Positions 29,481 through 40,665 of a stretch of 64,000 nt of DNA are shown here, piece by piece. A program made the position numbers and the translations under genes. Positions within the stretch are counted from its first letter, which is position 1. Each line of letters begins with the position of its first letter. The notes below the pieces were generated by a model that made no database searches, was not told the DNA's origin, and saw nothing but the letters and a program-made list of their open reading frames with translations. Origin of the DNA: Rhizobium sp. RCAM05350 (GTDB lineage Bacteria > Pseudomonadota > Alphaproteobacteria > Rhizobiales > Rhizobiaceae). The stretch is taken from assembly GCA_024426085.1 (NCBI GenBank), contig CP087971.1, forward strand, positions 8,001-72,000, read 5' to 3'.

Positions 29481-29589
29481 TGGACCGCGAACTCTTACGG
29501 CGCCGCGTCTTTTAAGACGCGCCAAGGTCGCCGTAACACTATGAAATGCTGCATAATTTCTCAGAAATTATGCAGGGGTTCGCGGTCCG
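29481..29589. repeat. Nested-hairpin intergenic element, RIME-like
   Basis: A perfect 11-bp outer stem (29482-29492 with 29578-29588) encloses two further hairpins. The first pairs 29495-29502 with 29529-29536 and contains an inner palindrome at 29504-29521. The second is a perfect 12-bp stem (29549-29560 with 29564-29575) with loop TCA. The unit is about 109 bp. Rhizobium-specific intergenic mosaic elements (RIME1) are described as roughly 108-bp units with two large palindromes, so size and form agree; sequence identity was not tested. It lies between the binding-protein and ATPase genes of one operon and may stabilise or attenuate the transcript. Confidence 0.6.
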
Positions 29590-29595
29590 ATGGTC

Positions 29596-30813
29596 TTACT
29601 TGTACTGCTCGAGATCGGCAGCAGCCTTCTTCAAGGCATCCGCCGGTTCAGCCTTGCCGGTGACGACAGCCTGAACCATTTCGATCATGGTGTTCTGAAG
29701 GCCCTTGTAGTCAAGGAACAGCGGCTCGGGACCACCATTGGCAATACCATCGACGAACGGCTTCCAATAGGGGTTGGCGGCAACCATGTCTTCCACGGCC
29801 TTGCCCGGACGCAGCGGTGTCAGGCCTTCCTGTGCTTCGTATCTCGGCTGGTTTTCAGGGTTGGTCATGAACTTGGCGAGGTCGATCGCCTTTTCTTCAA
29901 GCCCGGTTCCGCCGAATACGGCAAGGCTGTCGGTGATCAGTAGCGTACCCTGACCCTTGGCGCTCGGACCGAGCGGCAGCGGTGCGACTCCCCAGTTGAT
30001 CTTGGTTTCCTTGAGGCGGTTGACCGCGCCGACACCACCCTGGATCATGCCAAGCTTGCCATCGAGGAAGATAGCGCGCACTTCGTTCTGCTCGTAGGAT
30101 GTCGGGCCTTCTTCGGCATAAGGGACGATATCTTTGAGCGCAGTCAGCGCTTCCAGATTCTGCTTGCTGTCCAGCGTGATCTTGCCGTCCTTGTCGATCA
30201 CCGAGCCGTCATTGGTGTAAACCCAATGAAGGAACTGGTGCATGGTGTTGTCGAAGGTCTTTGCCACGACGCCAAAACCGGCAATACCGGTCTTTTCCTT
30301 GATTGCCTTGGCGTATTCCAGTTCCTCAGCCCAGGTCGTCGGAGCTTTTTCCGGATCAAGGCCAGCCTGCTTGAACAGATCCTTGTTCCAGAACAGAGCT
30401 TTCGTCGAGAAGGCAACAGGAATGCCCCACTGCTTGCCGCTGGTGGTGACCGTATCCATGATGTAGGGATAGTAAGCGGCTTTTTCTTCGTCGGTAAAGG
30501 TGATCGGCACGATCAGTTCGTTGTCGGCAAACTCCTTCAGCGTACGCGAGCCGACATAGGCGAGGGCTACCGGCGTACCGGCGGCCGCAAGCGTCGTCAC
30601 CTTGTCCTGGCACTGGGCCCAACCGACAACTTCGGCAGCGACCTTGTAACCCGGATTTGCTTCTTCCCATTTCTTGATGAATTCGGCATGGACCGGCTGC
30701 ATCACGTCACCGCAGGAGATGAAGCTGAGCTCGGTATCGGCCGCCATCGACGGCAACGCCGTACCAGCGAGCAGCGCCAAGCTTGCTGCAATCATTAAGG
30801 CATGTTTTTTCAT
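29596..30813 (-). CDS. Sugar ABC transporter substrate-binding protein, family 1
   Basis: Intact 405-residue periplasmic protein with a clear signal peptide (KKHALMIAASLALLAGTALP, cleavage after SMA) and the family-1 fold: PVHAEFIKKWEEANPGYKVA, VALAYVGSRTLKEFADNELI and WGIPVAFSTKALFWNKDLFK. It binds the carbohydrate imported by this system. A GGGG site lies seven bases before the ATG. Position in the operon is after the two permeases. The sugar is unknown; the Gfo/Idh gene in the operon and the GH20 gene nearby suggest an amino sugar or oligosaccharide. Confidence 0.9.
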   Translation of the reverse strand: MKKHALMIAASLALLAGTALPSMAADTELSFISCGDVMQPVHAEFIKKWEEANPGYKVAAEVVGWAQCQDKVTTLAAAGTPVALAYVGSRTLKEFADNELIVPITFTDEEKAAYYPYIMDTVTTSGKQWGIPVAFSTKALFWNKDLFKQAGLDPEKAPTTWAEELEYAKAIKEKTGIAGFGVVAKTFDNTMHQFLHWVYTNDGSVIDKDGKITLDSKQNLEALTALKDIVPYAEEGPTSYEQNEVRAIFLDGKLGMIQGGVGAVNRLKETKINWGVAPLPLGPSAKGQGTLLITDSLAVFGGTGLEEKAIDLAKFMTNPENQPRYEAQEGLTPLRPGKAVEDMVAANPYWKPFVDGIANGGPEPLFLDYKGLQNTMIEMVQAVVTGKAEPADALKKAAADLEQYK

Positions 30814-30849
30814 AGTCGTTCCCCTTGCTTATTGAGCTCGTTGTTGCGG

Positions 30850-31710
30850 TTACTGTTTCACGGCGCCGGCCGTGAGGCCCATGACGAGATAGCGTTGCAT
30901 CAGGAAAATGAGGATGACGGCCGGCGCGATACCGACAAAACTTGCGGCCATCAGCTCATTCCAGATCACTTCCTGCCGGCCGAAATAGGCAAACAGCCCG
31001 ACCGGCAGCGGCATGTATTCGGTCTTCGAGTTGAAGGTCAGCGCGAAGATGAATTGCTGGGCATAGGACCCGATGAAGGTCGTGATCGCAACGACGGTGA
31101 TGCCCGGCATGGCGATCGGCAGGATGACGCGGCGCAGCGTGTAGAAATGGCTTGCACCATCGACGAAGGCTGCCTCGTCCAGTTCACGCGGGATACGCAT
31201 CATATAGGTGCGCAGCAGCCAGATCGCCGACGGGATGAGGAAGGCGACACCCGGCACGATCATGGCGAAATAGGTATTGAGTACGCCGAAGCTGCGCATC
31301 AATCTGAACAGCGGGATCAGCAGAACAGCGCCCGAGAACATGTTGACGGCCAGGAAGGCGCCCAGCAATGGGCCGCTGCCATGGAACTTGAAGCGCACAA
31401 ACGAATAGGCAGCAGGCACCACCAGTACAAGGACGACCGCTGTGACGATGCTGGAGATGAAGAACGAGTTGAAGATATAGCGGGCAAAGCCCGGGACGCT
31501 GACCCACATCGTCCGGTAGGCCGCAAACGACCCGTTTTCCGGCCAGAATTTATAGGGCGAGGAAAACAGCAGCCCGAGCGGCTTCAGGGAAACCAGGAAG
31601 CCTTCGACGAACGGCGACAGGATGAAGGTCAGGAAGACGAAGATACCCGCATAGATGCTGATGAGTTCGTACCAGCGGTAGCGGTTGATCATGGCCGGTT
31701 GAATGCTCAT
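30850..31710 (-). CDS. Carbohydrate ABC transporter permease, MalG type
   Basis: Intact 286-residue permease with about six membrane segments and the MalG EAA loop (LDEAAFVDGASHFYTLRRVI LP region). It starts inside the last codons of the MalF-type gene (ATGA overlap), so the two are coupled. It forms the inner-membrane channel with the MalF-type subunit. The order permease-permease-binding protein-ATPase, with the ATPase last, is common in rhizobial CUT1 importers. Confidence 0.9.
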   Translation of the reverse strand: MSIQPAMINRYRWYELISIYAGIFVFLTFILSPFVEGFLVSLKPLGLLFSSPYKFWPENGSFAAYRTMWVSVPGFARYIFNSFFISSIVTAVVLVLVVPAAYSFVRFKFHGSGPLLGAFLAVNMFSGAVLLIPLFRLMRSFGVLNTYFAMIVPGVAFLIPSAIWLLRTYMMRIPRELDEAAFVDGASHFYTLRRVILPIAMPGITVVAITTFIGSYAQQFIFALTFNSKTEYMPLPVGLFAYFGRQEVIWNELMAASFVGIAPAVILIFLMQRYLVMGLTAGAVKQ

Positions 31711-32591
31711 CGGCTGGTTTCTCCCGAGGAAAGCCGGCTGGTTACGCGGAAATAGGCCAGGCAGAAAATAGACAGGAAGATGCAGATCATCACCGCGCGC
31801 CCCCCCCCCCGTATTTCTTCGAGCCGATCGCCGTGCAGTAAGTATCGATGATCATCGTCGTCGTTTCACCGTTCGGGCCGCCCTGGGTCAGGATCCAGAT
31901 GATGTCGAACGAGTTGAACGTGGAGATCAGCGACAGCATCGACATGGTGATCATCGACGGGATCAGCAGCGGCAAGGTAATCCGGCGGAAGCGATAGAAG
32001 CGCCCTGCCCCATCGGTCCAGGCGGCCTCGTACAGGTCTTGAGGCACTGCCTGCATCGCCGCCAGCATATACAGTGTCACCAGCGGCACGCCGATCCAGA
32101 CATCCGTTATGATCGTCGCCCAGAATGCGGTCGAACCACGCGCCAGAAAGGCGACCGGACCGTCAATGATCCCCCAATTCTGCAGCGCGCCGGAAATCAT
32201 GCCGAACTGGCCGTTGTACATCCAGCCCCACATGAAGATGCCGATAGCCATGGGCACGATCCACGGCGGCATGGTCAGCACGCGAAACAGTGCCCGGCCG
32301 GGAACTGCGGCATTGAGCATGCAAGCGCCAAAGACGCCAATGATCATCTTGATGGAGACGGAAAAGAAGGTCCACACGAAGGTGCGGATGATGACTTCTG
32401 CGAAGGTGGTGTTGAAGATCTTGTCGTAGTTGATCCAGCCGACCCAGTTGGTCGTCTTTTTCAACGAGGCGTCGGTGAACGACAGGATGAAAGTATCCAC
32501 CAGAGGGTAGGCGACGATCACCGTGACATAGAGAACGGCTGGCAGCAAAAAGGATCCAGGCGAAGATGAGATTGCTCCGTTGAACGTTCAT
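31707..32591 (-). CDS. Carbohydrate ABC transporter permease, MalF type (frameshifted)
   Basis: About 293 residues: VQRSNLIFAWILLLPAVLYV at the N-terminus, VDTFILSFTDASLKKTTNWV, MPPWIVPMAIGIFMWGWMYN, and EAA loop YEAAWTDGAGRFYRFRRITL. One extra T near 32553 shifts the frame after FAWIL. Near 31805 a run of eleven C on the plus strand replaces the expected codons after IGSKKYG, and the protein resumes in another frame as VMICIFLSIFCLAYFRVTSR. The real stop overlaps the next gene. Both lesions lie in homopolymers and look like base-calling errors. Confidence 0.85.
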
Positions 32592-32604
32592 CTCTCGCCC
32601 CTCC

Positions 32605-33762
32605 TCACGCTGCGTTTGAATGGAGGGCTGCGTCGAAACGATCCCAGATCGGTCGCAGGTCGATGACGCTGCGCTTGCGGCGCGCCTCGTCCATCGACAG
32701 CGCAAGAATGCCCGCCTCCAGCGCATCGATCGTCGAAACCGGCAGCGCCCGTCCATCGCGGACATGGCCGATGACATCGGTCGCCATCTGCTCGTCGGCG
32801 CCGTAATGCTGCGACAGCGCCGTAGCTGCGTATTTGTTCTCGACCACCTTCTTGCCTGTCAGCATCTCGTGGACATCGAAATAGCCGCGGATAAAATCGC
32901 CTTCGGCCATGCCGCGCGACCCCATGATGCAAAAACGGCGGAACTGGTCCGGCACATTGAGATTGGTGTGGAAGTTCATGCCAACGCCGTTGGCATATTC
33001 GACGATTGCCACCTGATAGTCGATGATGTCGCCGTCGCTATCGAACACCTTGTCGGAGCCCATCCAGCCGCTCGGCTTGCGATGGAACAGTTCGAGGTCG
33101 TTGATGCCTTCGCGGGCCGGATCGTTTGCCGGAATGAAGCTCTTGCGGCCACCGAAACTGGCGACCCGCTCAGGTCGCGCTCCGACGATGCCATTATAAA
33201 GGTCGAGATCGTGGCAGCATTTTTCCAGCATGAAGCTGCCGGAGTAGCGCTCGTAGCGACGCCAGTCGCGCATGAAGAAAGCGCCGTGATACGGTTCGAT
33301 ATGCTCGGAAGCTTCGATGGAAACGATCTGCCCCAGCGTTCCGGCGGCCTGGGCGGCGCGCAGGTCGTGGTACATCGGCGCATAGCGCAGGACCAGCCCG
33401 ACCATCAGCCGCTCATGACCAAACTTCGCCATCAGCCGGGCCAGTTGGATGCTCTCTTCCACGGTGGTGACGATCGGCTTTTCGCTGAAAACCTTAAGAC
33501 CGGATTCCAGCCCGATGCGGATATGATCGAGATGCAAATGATTGGGCGAGCCGATCATCAGGAGATCGAGCTTTTCGTTGGCGATCAGTTCCTCAGGCGT
33601 CGCATAGGCGTTGCCGGCGGAGATGCCTTTTTCAACAAGACCCGGCAAACCGGCTGGATTCGGATCCACGTAACCCACGATCTCGAAGCTTTCGTCCATA
33701 GCCTTGAAGACATAGCCCAGATAGCCAAGACGGAATCCGAGCCCGATGATGCCCACTCTCAT
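32605..33762 (-). CDS. Gfo/Idh/MocA family oxidoreductase
   Basis: Intact 385-residue NAD(P)-dependent dehydrogenase. The Rossmann motif is GIIGLGFRLGYLGYVFKAMD at the N-terminus, the EKP motif appears in LKVFSEKPIVTTVEES, and the substrate-domain segment EKCCHDLDLYNGIVGARPER contains the usual HxxD-type His. Members oxidise or epimerise sugars, inositols and amino sugars. It is the first gene of the leftward sugar ABC operon, 13 bases before the MalF-type permease, so it probably acts on the imported sugar. A palindromic operator lies about 90 bp upstream. Confidence 0.88.
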   Translation of the reverse strand: MRVGIIGLGFRLGYLGYVFKAMDESFEIVGYVDPNPAGLPGLVEKGISAGNAYATPEELIANEKLDLLMIGSPNHLHLDHIRIGLESGLKVFSEKPIVTTVEESIQLARLMAKFGHERLMVGLVLRYAPMYHDLRAAQAAGTLGQIVSIEASEHIEPYHGAFFMRDWRRYERYSGSFMLEKCCHDLDLYNGIVGARPERVASFGGRKSFIPANDPAREGINDLELFHRKPSGWMGSDKVFDSDGDIIDYQVAIVEYANGVGMNFHTNLNVPDQFRRFCIMGSRGMAEGDFIRGYFDVHEMLTGKKVVENKYAATALSQHYGADEQMATDVIGHVRDGRALPVSTIDALEAGILALSMDEARRKRSVIDLRPIWDRFDAALHSNAA

Positions 33763-33852
33763 TCTCTGGTATTCCCCGTTTATTATCGTAATTTATTTTC
33801 TCAGATTGAGGCAGATTTTCAAACCCGTCAACCGAAATCCATGAAATTGTCA

Positions 33853-33879
33853 CTTTTATGAAATTCATTTTCATAAAAG
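33853..33879. promoter_or_regulatory. 27-bp palindromic operator upstream of sugar operon
   Basis: CTTTTATGAAA (33853-33863) and TTTCATAAAAG (33869-33879) form a perfect 11-bp inverted repeat around five bases. It contains the TGAAA/TTTCA core also seen at 26168. It sits about 90 bp upstream of the Gfo/Idh start, in the promoter region of the sugar ABC operon. The form suits an RpiR- or LacI-type dimer. Confidence 0.6.
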
Positions 33880-33988
33880 CCCTGTGCAACGCCGCTAAAT
33901 AAGAACAATAAATGGCAACGGAAACCCAATTCCTTGGGCAGCGCTACGCAAGGGCTTCCTCCACGAGACATTCCGTCTGTCCTGTTTG

Positions 33989-34020
33989 AAAAAAACGCCC
34001 CTGTTCTACCGGCAGGGGCG
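33989..34020 (-). terminator. Rho-independent terminator of the DUF922 gene
   Basis: CGCCCCTG (33996-34003) and CAGGGGCG (34013-34020) form an 8-bp GC-rich stem. On the minus strand this is followed by seven T residues (A-run at 33989-33995). It lies about 60 bp after the end of the leftward DUF922 gene. Confidence 0.8.
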
Positions 34021-34078
34021 CAGCACTATGACCGCTGCGACGGTTCCGCAGCGTTTTGCATCCGGTACTTTGGCAGCT

Positions 34079-34675
34079 TTACTGTCCATTGATCAGGGCA
34101 AGAACAAGCTGGTGAATGTTGCCGCCATTGCTGAGTTCGACCCGGTCGAAATCCCGGCTCTGTTGTCGCTGCGCGCGACAACTCTCCGAGGCGCACTGTC
34201 AGATCCGCGCGGATTTTCTGGCACTTGGGATCCTCGGGCACCGATAGCCCTACGGAGACCGCCTCGATCTTTTCACCATGTCCTTGATGAGATCCCCGTG
34301 TACCAGTTCGTGCTGGCGTACGCCTGAGATGAAGGTTTCCCAGCTTTTTGCAACGGAGGCCGGCAGCCGCTCGGCCGGCTTTGGCAGCACATAGGTTATA
34401 ATCAACTTGGGCCGCGCCGACACCAGAACGCAGCCACCGCCCTGCGGTTCGTATTTCCACGACCAGGTCAGCTTAAAATTGGTAAAGGCGATGGCGCGGC
34501 CGGCATTACCAACCTTGGGTCCCCGTTCGCCGATCGATGCATAGAGTTCGGCGCCCGTCTTGCCGGTGATGGAATAGGCCTGCACGTTCTCGACGGCCTG
34601 CCAGTCTGCCTGTGCAACGCCTGGCAATGAGGCCACACTGCCGAGCAGCAAACAAAAGGAAAGGACTGTTTTCAA
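34079..34675 (-). CDS. DUF922 family secreted putative Zn-dependent protease (frameshifted)
   Basis: About 198 residues with a signal peptide (KTVLSFCLLLGSVASLPGVA) followed by YSITGKTGAELYASIGERGP and TNFKLTWSWKYEPQGGGCVL. The zinc-protease-like motif RQHELVHGDLIKDM has the HExxH arrangement. DUF922 proteins are annotated as predicted secreted Zn-dependent proteases. The C-terminal third runs through frame changes near 34262 (KKIEAVSVGLSVPEDPKCQK) and 34165 (DFDRVELSNGGNIHQL), ending at 34079. The start codon appears to be TTG at 34675. It is followed by a terminator and preceded by scpB in the same direction. Confidence 0.75.
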
Positions 34676-34798
34676 AGGGGGCTCGCAGAGGTAAGCTGTT
34701 CATGATCTGGGGCACGCCCCGCCTTCGACCAGGCGCTGCCCTGACCGATTGCCGATTGTGAACCGGTTTTGCTCCCGATTGGAAGGGGCTAAGTCGGT

Positions 34799-35503
34799 TC
34801 ACTCTTCCTCATCGTCTTCGATAGACCTCGTTTCCATCAAATCAGCATCATCAGACATTCTTTTGCGGTTCAGCAGGCCGCTGTCTTCGAGCATTTCTGA
34901 TATCCGGCAGGTCGCGAAGGGTGTCGAAACCGAACATCGACAGGAAAACGGGTGTCGTGACGTAGGTATAGGGCGCGCCCGGCGCCGGGCTGCGCGGGCC
35001 GGAGGTTATAAGTTTGGCCTGGCGCAGGCCGGCAATCGTATCGCGGCTCACGTCTTTGCCGAACATCGTCGACAGCTCACCGCGCGTCACCGGCTGGTAA
35101 TAGCTTATCGCGATCAGAACCGTCGCCTCTTGCTGGTTGAACTCAGCCATCGGCTGGGTTGCAGCCCCGGACGCACGGATCGCCTGAGCATAGGCGGACT
35201 TTGTGCGATGCTGCCAACCGCCCGCAACAGTCACCAGTTCAAAGGCCGCCCGCGCAGTTCGTCGTGGATATCGTCAATGATCAGGTCGATGTTGCACTCC
35301 TGCCCGACGACGCGGGCAAGCGTCGCCCGGTCGACAGGGGTCGCGGAGGCGAAAATCACCGCTTCGATCCGGTTCATCCATTCTCGCCAGCGTAGTTCCG
35401 GCGGCAGGGATTCCAGTTCGCGATCAAACAGGACCCTGTCCTGCCCCGCCGATCTCTTTCCCCGCCCCTCGGCTTTGGCAATGCCCGATCCAGACATGGT
35501 CAC
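34799..35503 (-). CDS. scpB: SMC-Scp complex subunit ScpB (frameshifted)
   Basis: About 234 residues with the two winged-helix domains of Scp[21 protein letters not shown] near residue 47 and [20 protein letters not shown] near 123, then [20 protein letters not shown] and an acidic C-terminus. ScpB normally pairs with ScpA as the kleisin-associated subunit of the SMC condensin. Here no scpA is next to it; a DUF1403 gene overlaps its start. It is thus probably a plasmid- or chromid-type paralogue. Frame changes are near 35238 and 34908, and the true stop is at 34799. The start is GTG at 35503 or ATG at 35497. Confidence 0.78.
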
Positions 35504-36447
35504 AAACCGTAAATTCGGAAGGTGGAGCGTCCCGATAGTTCCTGTACACCACCAAGCGTTTCGAGACGCTCGAACAATCGTCGGCTCGCCCAGCGGGAAA
35601 GGTTGCCGTTGGCCGCGGAAGCGGACAGCGCGTCCTCGGCCAGCAATTGTCGAATAACCATCTCGGCGCCCTTGGTCCGCACCTTGGGCGCCACGGCCAG
35701 GAATTGCTCGGCACGGCGGCCGATCTCGACTGCCTGGCGCAACGCCTCACGCGGGCCCTGAACCAAGGCCAGGCAAACCGACCTGGCAAAAGCCTCGTCA
35801 TCTGGCCTTACGCGTCCCCTCCCCCGATCATTCGGAAGGCTGGATCGTAGCGCTGCGCCATCATCAGTGGAACCGGGCTTTGCCAGTTGAGCTTTTTCGC
35901 CAAGGCCCAGTCCGCCAGCCACCAGGCCAGAATTTCTGCGTCTGGACGAAGACGGCAAACCGTCGTCACCAGTTCAGCGACGGCAAAGGCGCAGCACGGC
36001 GATCCTGCACCAGATCGTCGGTGATCCGAGAAAAATCCGCCAGCGTGTCGTCCCATCGCAGTGCAATGAGATCTGTGACGTCGCGCAGCGTTTTTACATC
36101 GAGCGTCGTGGTGCGCGCCGTTAGCTTTTATAGGCCAGAAAGACGTTTCCGGCCGGCCCCGCATCGCCACCCGGCGGACGCAGCAAGACGGCATCACGCA
36201 GCGCCGCTTCGTCTTCCGTCCTTCCCAGCAGCCGCACCGCAGCAACAGCACATTTCAGGCCGAGCCGCTGGCGCCATGAACCGGCCCAGAGAGGCTCCGA
36301 TCGCACCAGATGATCAAGCGAACTCAGGGCTGCACCCGCCATGAACGCCGCATCCACATCGCTCACCTCGCCGCGATACGTGACCCACCCCGGTATAGGG
36401 GACGGGTGAACCGATGTAGGAAGCGTTGGGGCCTGGCTCGAATCCAT
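35500..36447 (-). CDS. DUF1403 family protein (frameshifted)
   Basis: About 316 residues recognised as DUF1403 from [76 protein letters not shown] and [18 protein letters not shown]. The function of the family is not known. The protein passes through three frame changes, near 36124, 35985 and 35815, with recognisable sequence on both sides each time. Its stop overlaps the scpB start, so the two genes are translationally coupled. That suggests a shared task, perhaps in segregation or condensation of a secondary replicon. The start is uncertain (36447 or 36459). Confidence 0.72.
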
Positions 36448-36574
36448 AGGGAAGAGCATATTTGAGAGGAGCGGTTCTAGCCAGAGGGAATGACAAAACC
36501 GCACAGGTTGGTTTTACTCGAAACCGCACTGCATCGCTTACTTGTTCCAACCAGTCCGGCGATCTTCGTCCATT

Positions 36575-37730
36575 TCACCAATTGGTGACGGAACCGTCGC
36601 GCCGTTTCAGATGTGGGGCTTCCCAGAATTCGAAGCTCTGGCGGGCGATCAGCTCCTCGTTGACTTCGATCCCCAGTCCCGGTGCATCCGACACAGAATA
36701 ATGCGCGCCTTCGAGTTGGGGCTGAACCGGGAAGAAGTCGGAATTGTCAAACCCGAGATGCGTCTCCGCCGGACTTGCACGGGTTTCGAGCCAGGAGAAG
36801 TTCGGAACAGCCGCGGAAAAGTGGATGGTTGCGGCGGTGCAAATCGGGCCGAGCGGATTGTGCGGCATTATATCGACATAGTGCGTCTCGCTCCAGGCAG
36901 CGACCTTCATCGATTCTGTCAGGCCGCCGACATTGCAGACGTCGAGGCGATTGTACTGGTGGATGTCGCGCTCGATATAGGGCTGGAACTGCCACTTGGA
37001 GGCAAACTCCTCACCGATCGCGAAGGGAACGTCCGTCAGCCGGCGCAACGCTTCATAGGCACCCGGCGACTCGTCGCGGATCGGCTCCTCAAGGAAATCC
37101 AGTGTTCCAGACGGCATCTTCTGGCAGAAGCTTGCGGCTTCCAGCGACGCTGAGGCGATGGTGATAGTCGATGCCGAGAACGATGTCGTCGCCCAGTTCC
37201 TCACGCGCCTTGACGCACCATTTCGCCGTTGTGCCGATATGCTCACGCGGCTCGTAGATCGGCCCATCCTCGTGACCCGAGGGTGAAAGCCGCATGGCGG
37301 TCCAGCCGTGTTCGACCAGCATCTTCGCCTGCTCGATCATCTCCGGCCCCGGTGCAGCAAAGGTGGTTGCGAAGGTCGGAATGCGATCGCGCTGCTTGCC
37401 GCCGAGCAGGTCGTAGACCGGAACGCCGAGCGCCTTGCCCTTGATGTCGTGCAGCGCGATGTCGATCGCAGAGATCGCCGCCTGCAGTACGCGGCCACCC
37501 TCAAAGTATTGGCTACGGTACATTTCTTGCCAAAGCGCGCCGATTTTGAACGGATCGCGGCCGCGCAGGAATTCGGCATAATGCTCAAGTGCCCCGACAA
37601 CTGCCTTTTCGCGGCCTGAAAGACCGCTTTCGCCCCAGCCGAAAATGCCGTCGTCGGTCTCGACCTTGACAAGAAGTTGGTTGCGGATGCCGACCTTGAC
37701 GGCATAGCTCTTGATCGCTGTGATCTTCAT
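36575..37730 (-). CDS. Mandelate racemase/muconate lactonizing enzyme family sugar-acid dehydratase (frameshifted)
   Basis: Enolase-superfamily protein of about 385 residues. N-terminal capping domain: KITAIKSYAVKVGIRNQLLV and GRVLQAAISAIDIALHDIKG. Barrel metal and acid/base positions: GIDYHHRLS, LDFLEEPIRDESPG, AIGEEFASK, and YVDIMPHNPLGPICTAAT. The DxH plus HxP arrangement resembles galactonate/mannonate-type acid-sugar dehydratases, which remove water to give 2-keto-3-deoxy acids. A frame change lies near 37138. GGGAG is six bases before the ATG at 37730. It follows manD by 13 bases in a leftward operon with a peptide-type ABC importer. Confidence 0.82.
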
Positions 37731-37743
37731 GGTTTTCTCCCGC

Positions 37744-38948
37744 CTACCAGTGCCACAGCGTACCGTCTTCAAGACGGTTCACCGGCAGATAAGCGCGCTG
37801 GTAGGGATATTTAGCTGCAAGCTTTTCATCGATGTCGACGCCGTGTCCAATCGCGTCGCCTGGATGCAGGTAACCGTCGGTGAGGCTCCATGCGCTCGGA
37901 AAGACCTCGAGGATTTCCGGCAGATAGCTGGAATACTCCTGGATGCCGAAATTTGGCACCCAGAGATCGAGATGCAGGTTGGCGCCCAGGCAGATTGGTG
38001 ACATGTCCATTGCGCCGTGGCAGGCCGTTCGGACATTATAGACACTGGCGAAATCCATGATCCGCCGCAGGGGCGTGATGCCACCGGCATGCACCGTCGT
38101 CATGCGGATATAGTCGATCAGCTGCTCCTCGATGAGGAGGCGGGCATCCCAGATCGTGTTGAATACCTCGCCGACGGCGAGCGGCGTCGTGGTGTGCTTG
38201 CGGATCAGCCGGAAACCCTCCTGATGCTCGGCCGCCACCGTGTCCTCCAGCCAGAACAGGCGGGCGAATTCGAGATCCTTGCCCAGGCGGGCGGCCTCGA
38301 TCGGCGTCAGGCGGTGGTGAGTGTCATGCAACAGCTCGACATCCCAGCCATGGGCTTCGCGCACTGCTTCGAAGAGCTTAGGAACATGGCGCAGATATTT
38401 CGAGGTCGACCACATTTCCTCGTGCGGGAAAGCATCGTCGTCGGCATTGTTGGTCACGGATTTCTTGCCGGTGCCGTAGACATCCGGAAGACCCGGAATG
38501 CCGACCTGGGTGCGGATCGCCTTGTAACCCTCGTCCAGACGTTTTCCGACTGCATCGACCGCCTCGGCAATGTCACGGCCCTGCGCATGGGTATAGCAAA
38601 GCACCTTTTCGCGACTGTCGCCGCCGAGCAACTGGTAGAGCGGCATGTTCGCTGCCTTGGCCTTAATGTCCCAGAGCGCGGTATCGATGCCGGCAATTGC
38701 TGCCATCGTCACCGGACCGCGGCGCCAATAGGCTCCCTTGTAGAAATACTGCCAGGTGTCCTCAATGCGGGACGGATCGCGGCCGATCAGGAGCGGCGCC
38801 AGATGATCTTCGAGATAGGCGACGACAGCTTTTTCGCGGCCATTCAATGTCGCATCGCCCACACCCGTCAGGCCCTCGTCGGTGAAGATCTTCACGGTGA
38901 CGAAGTTGCGTCCCGGTGAGCACACTATGATTTTAACATCGGTAATTT

Positions 38949-38952
<4 letters not shown>
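37744..38952 (-). CDS. manD: D-mannonate dehydratase, ManD/RspA family
   Basis: 402 residues: [44 protein letters not shown]-like segment [36 protein letters not shown] (metal ligands and base), [34 protein letters not shown], and terminal LEDGTLWHW. The C-terminal Trp is typical of ManD. The enzyme converts D-mannonate (and in some members D-gluconate) to 2-keto-3-deoxygluconate. The reading frame is continuous with the upstream ABC ATPase without any stop, so the sequence as given encodes a fusion. The ATG at 38952 and the ManD N-terminus make a separate protein more likely. Confidence 0.85.
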
Positions 38953-40661
<1,709 letters not shown>

Positions 40662-40665
<4 letters not shown>

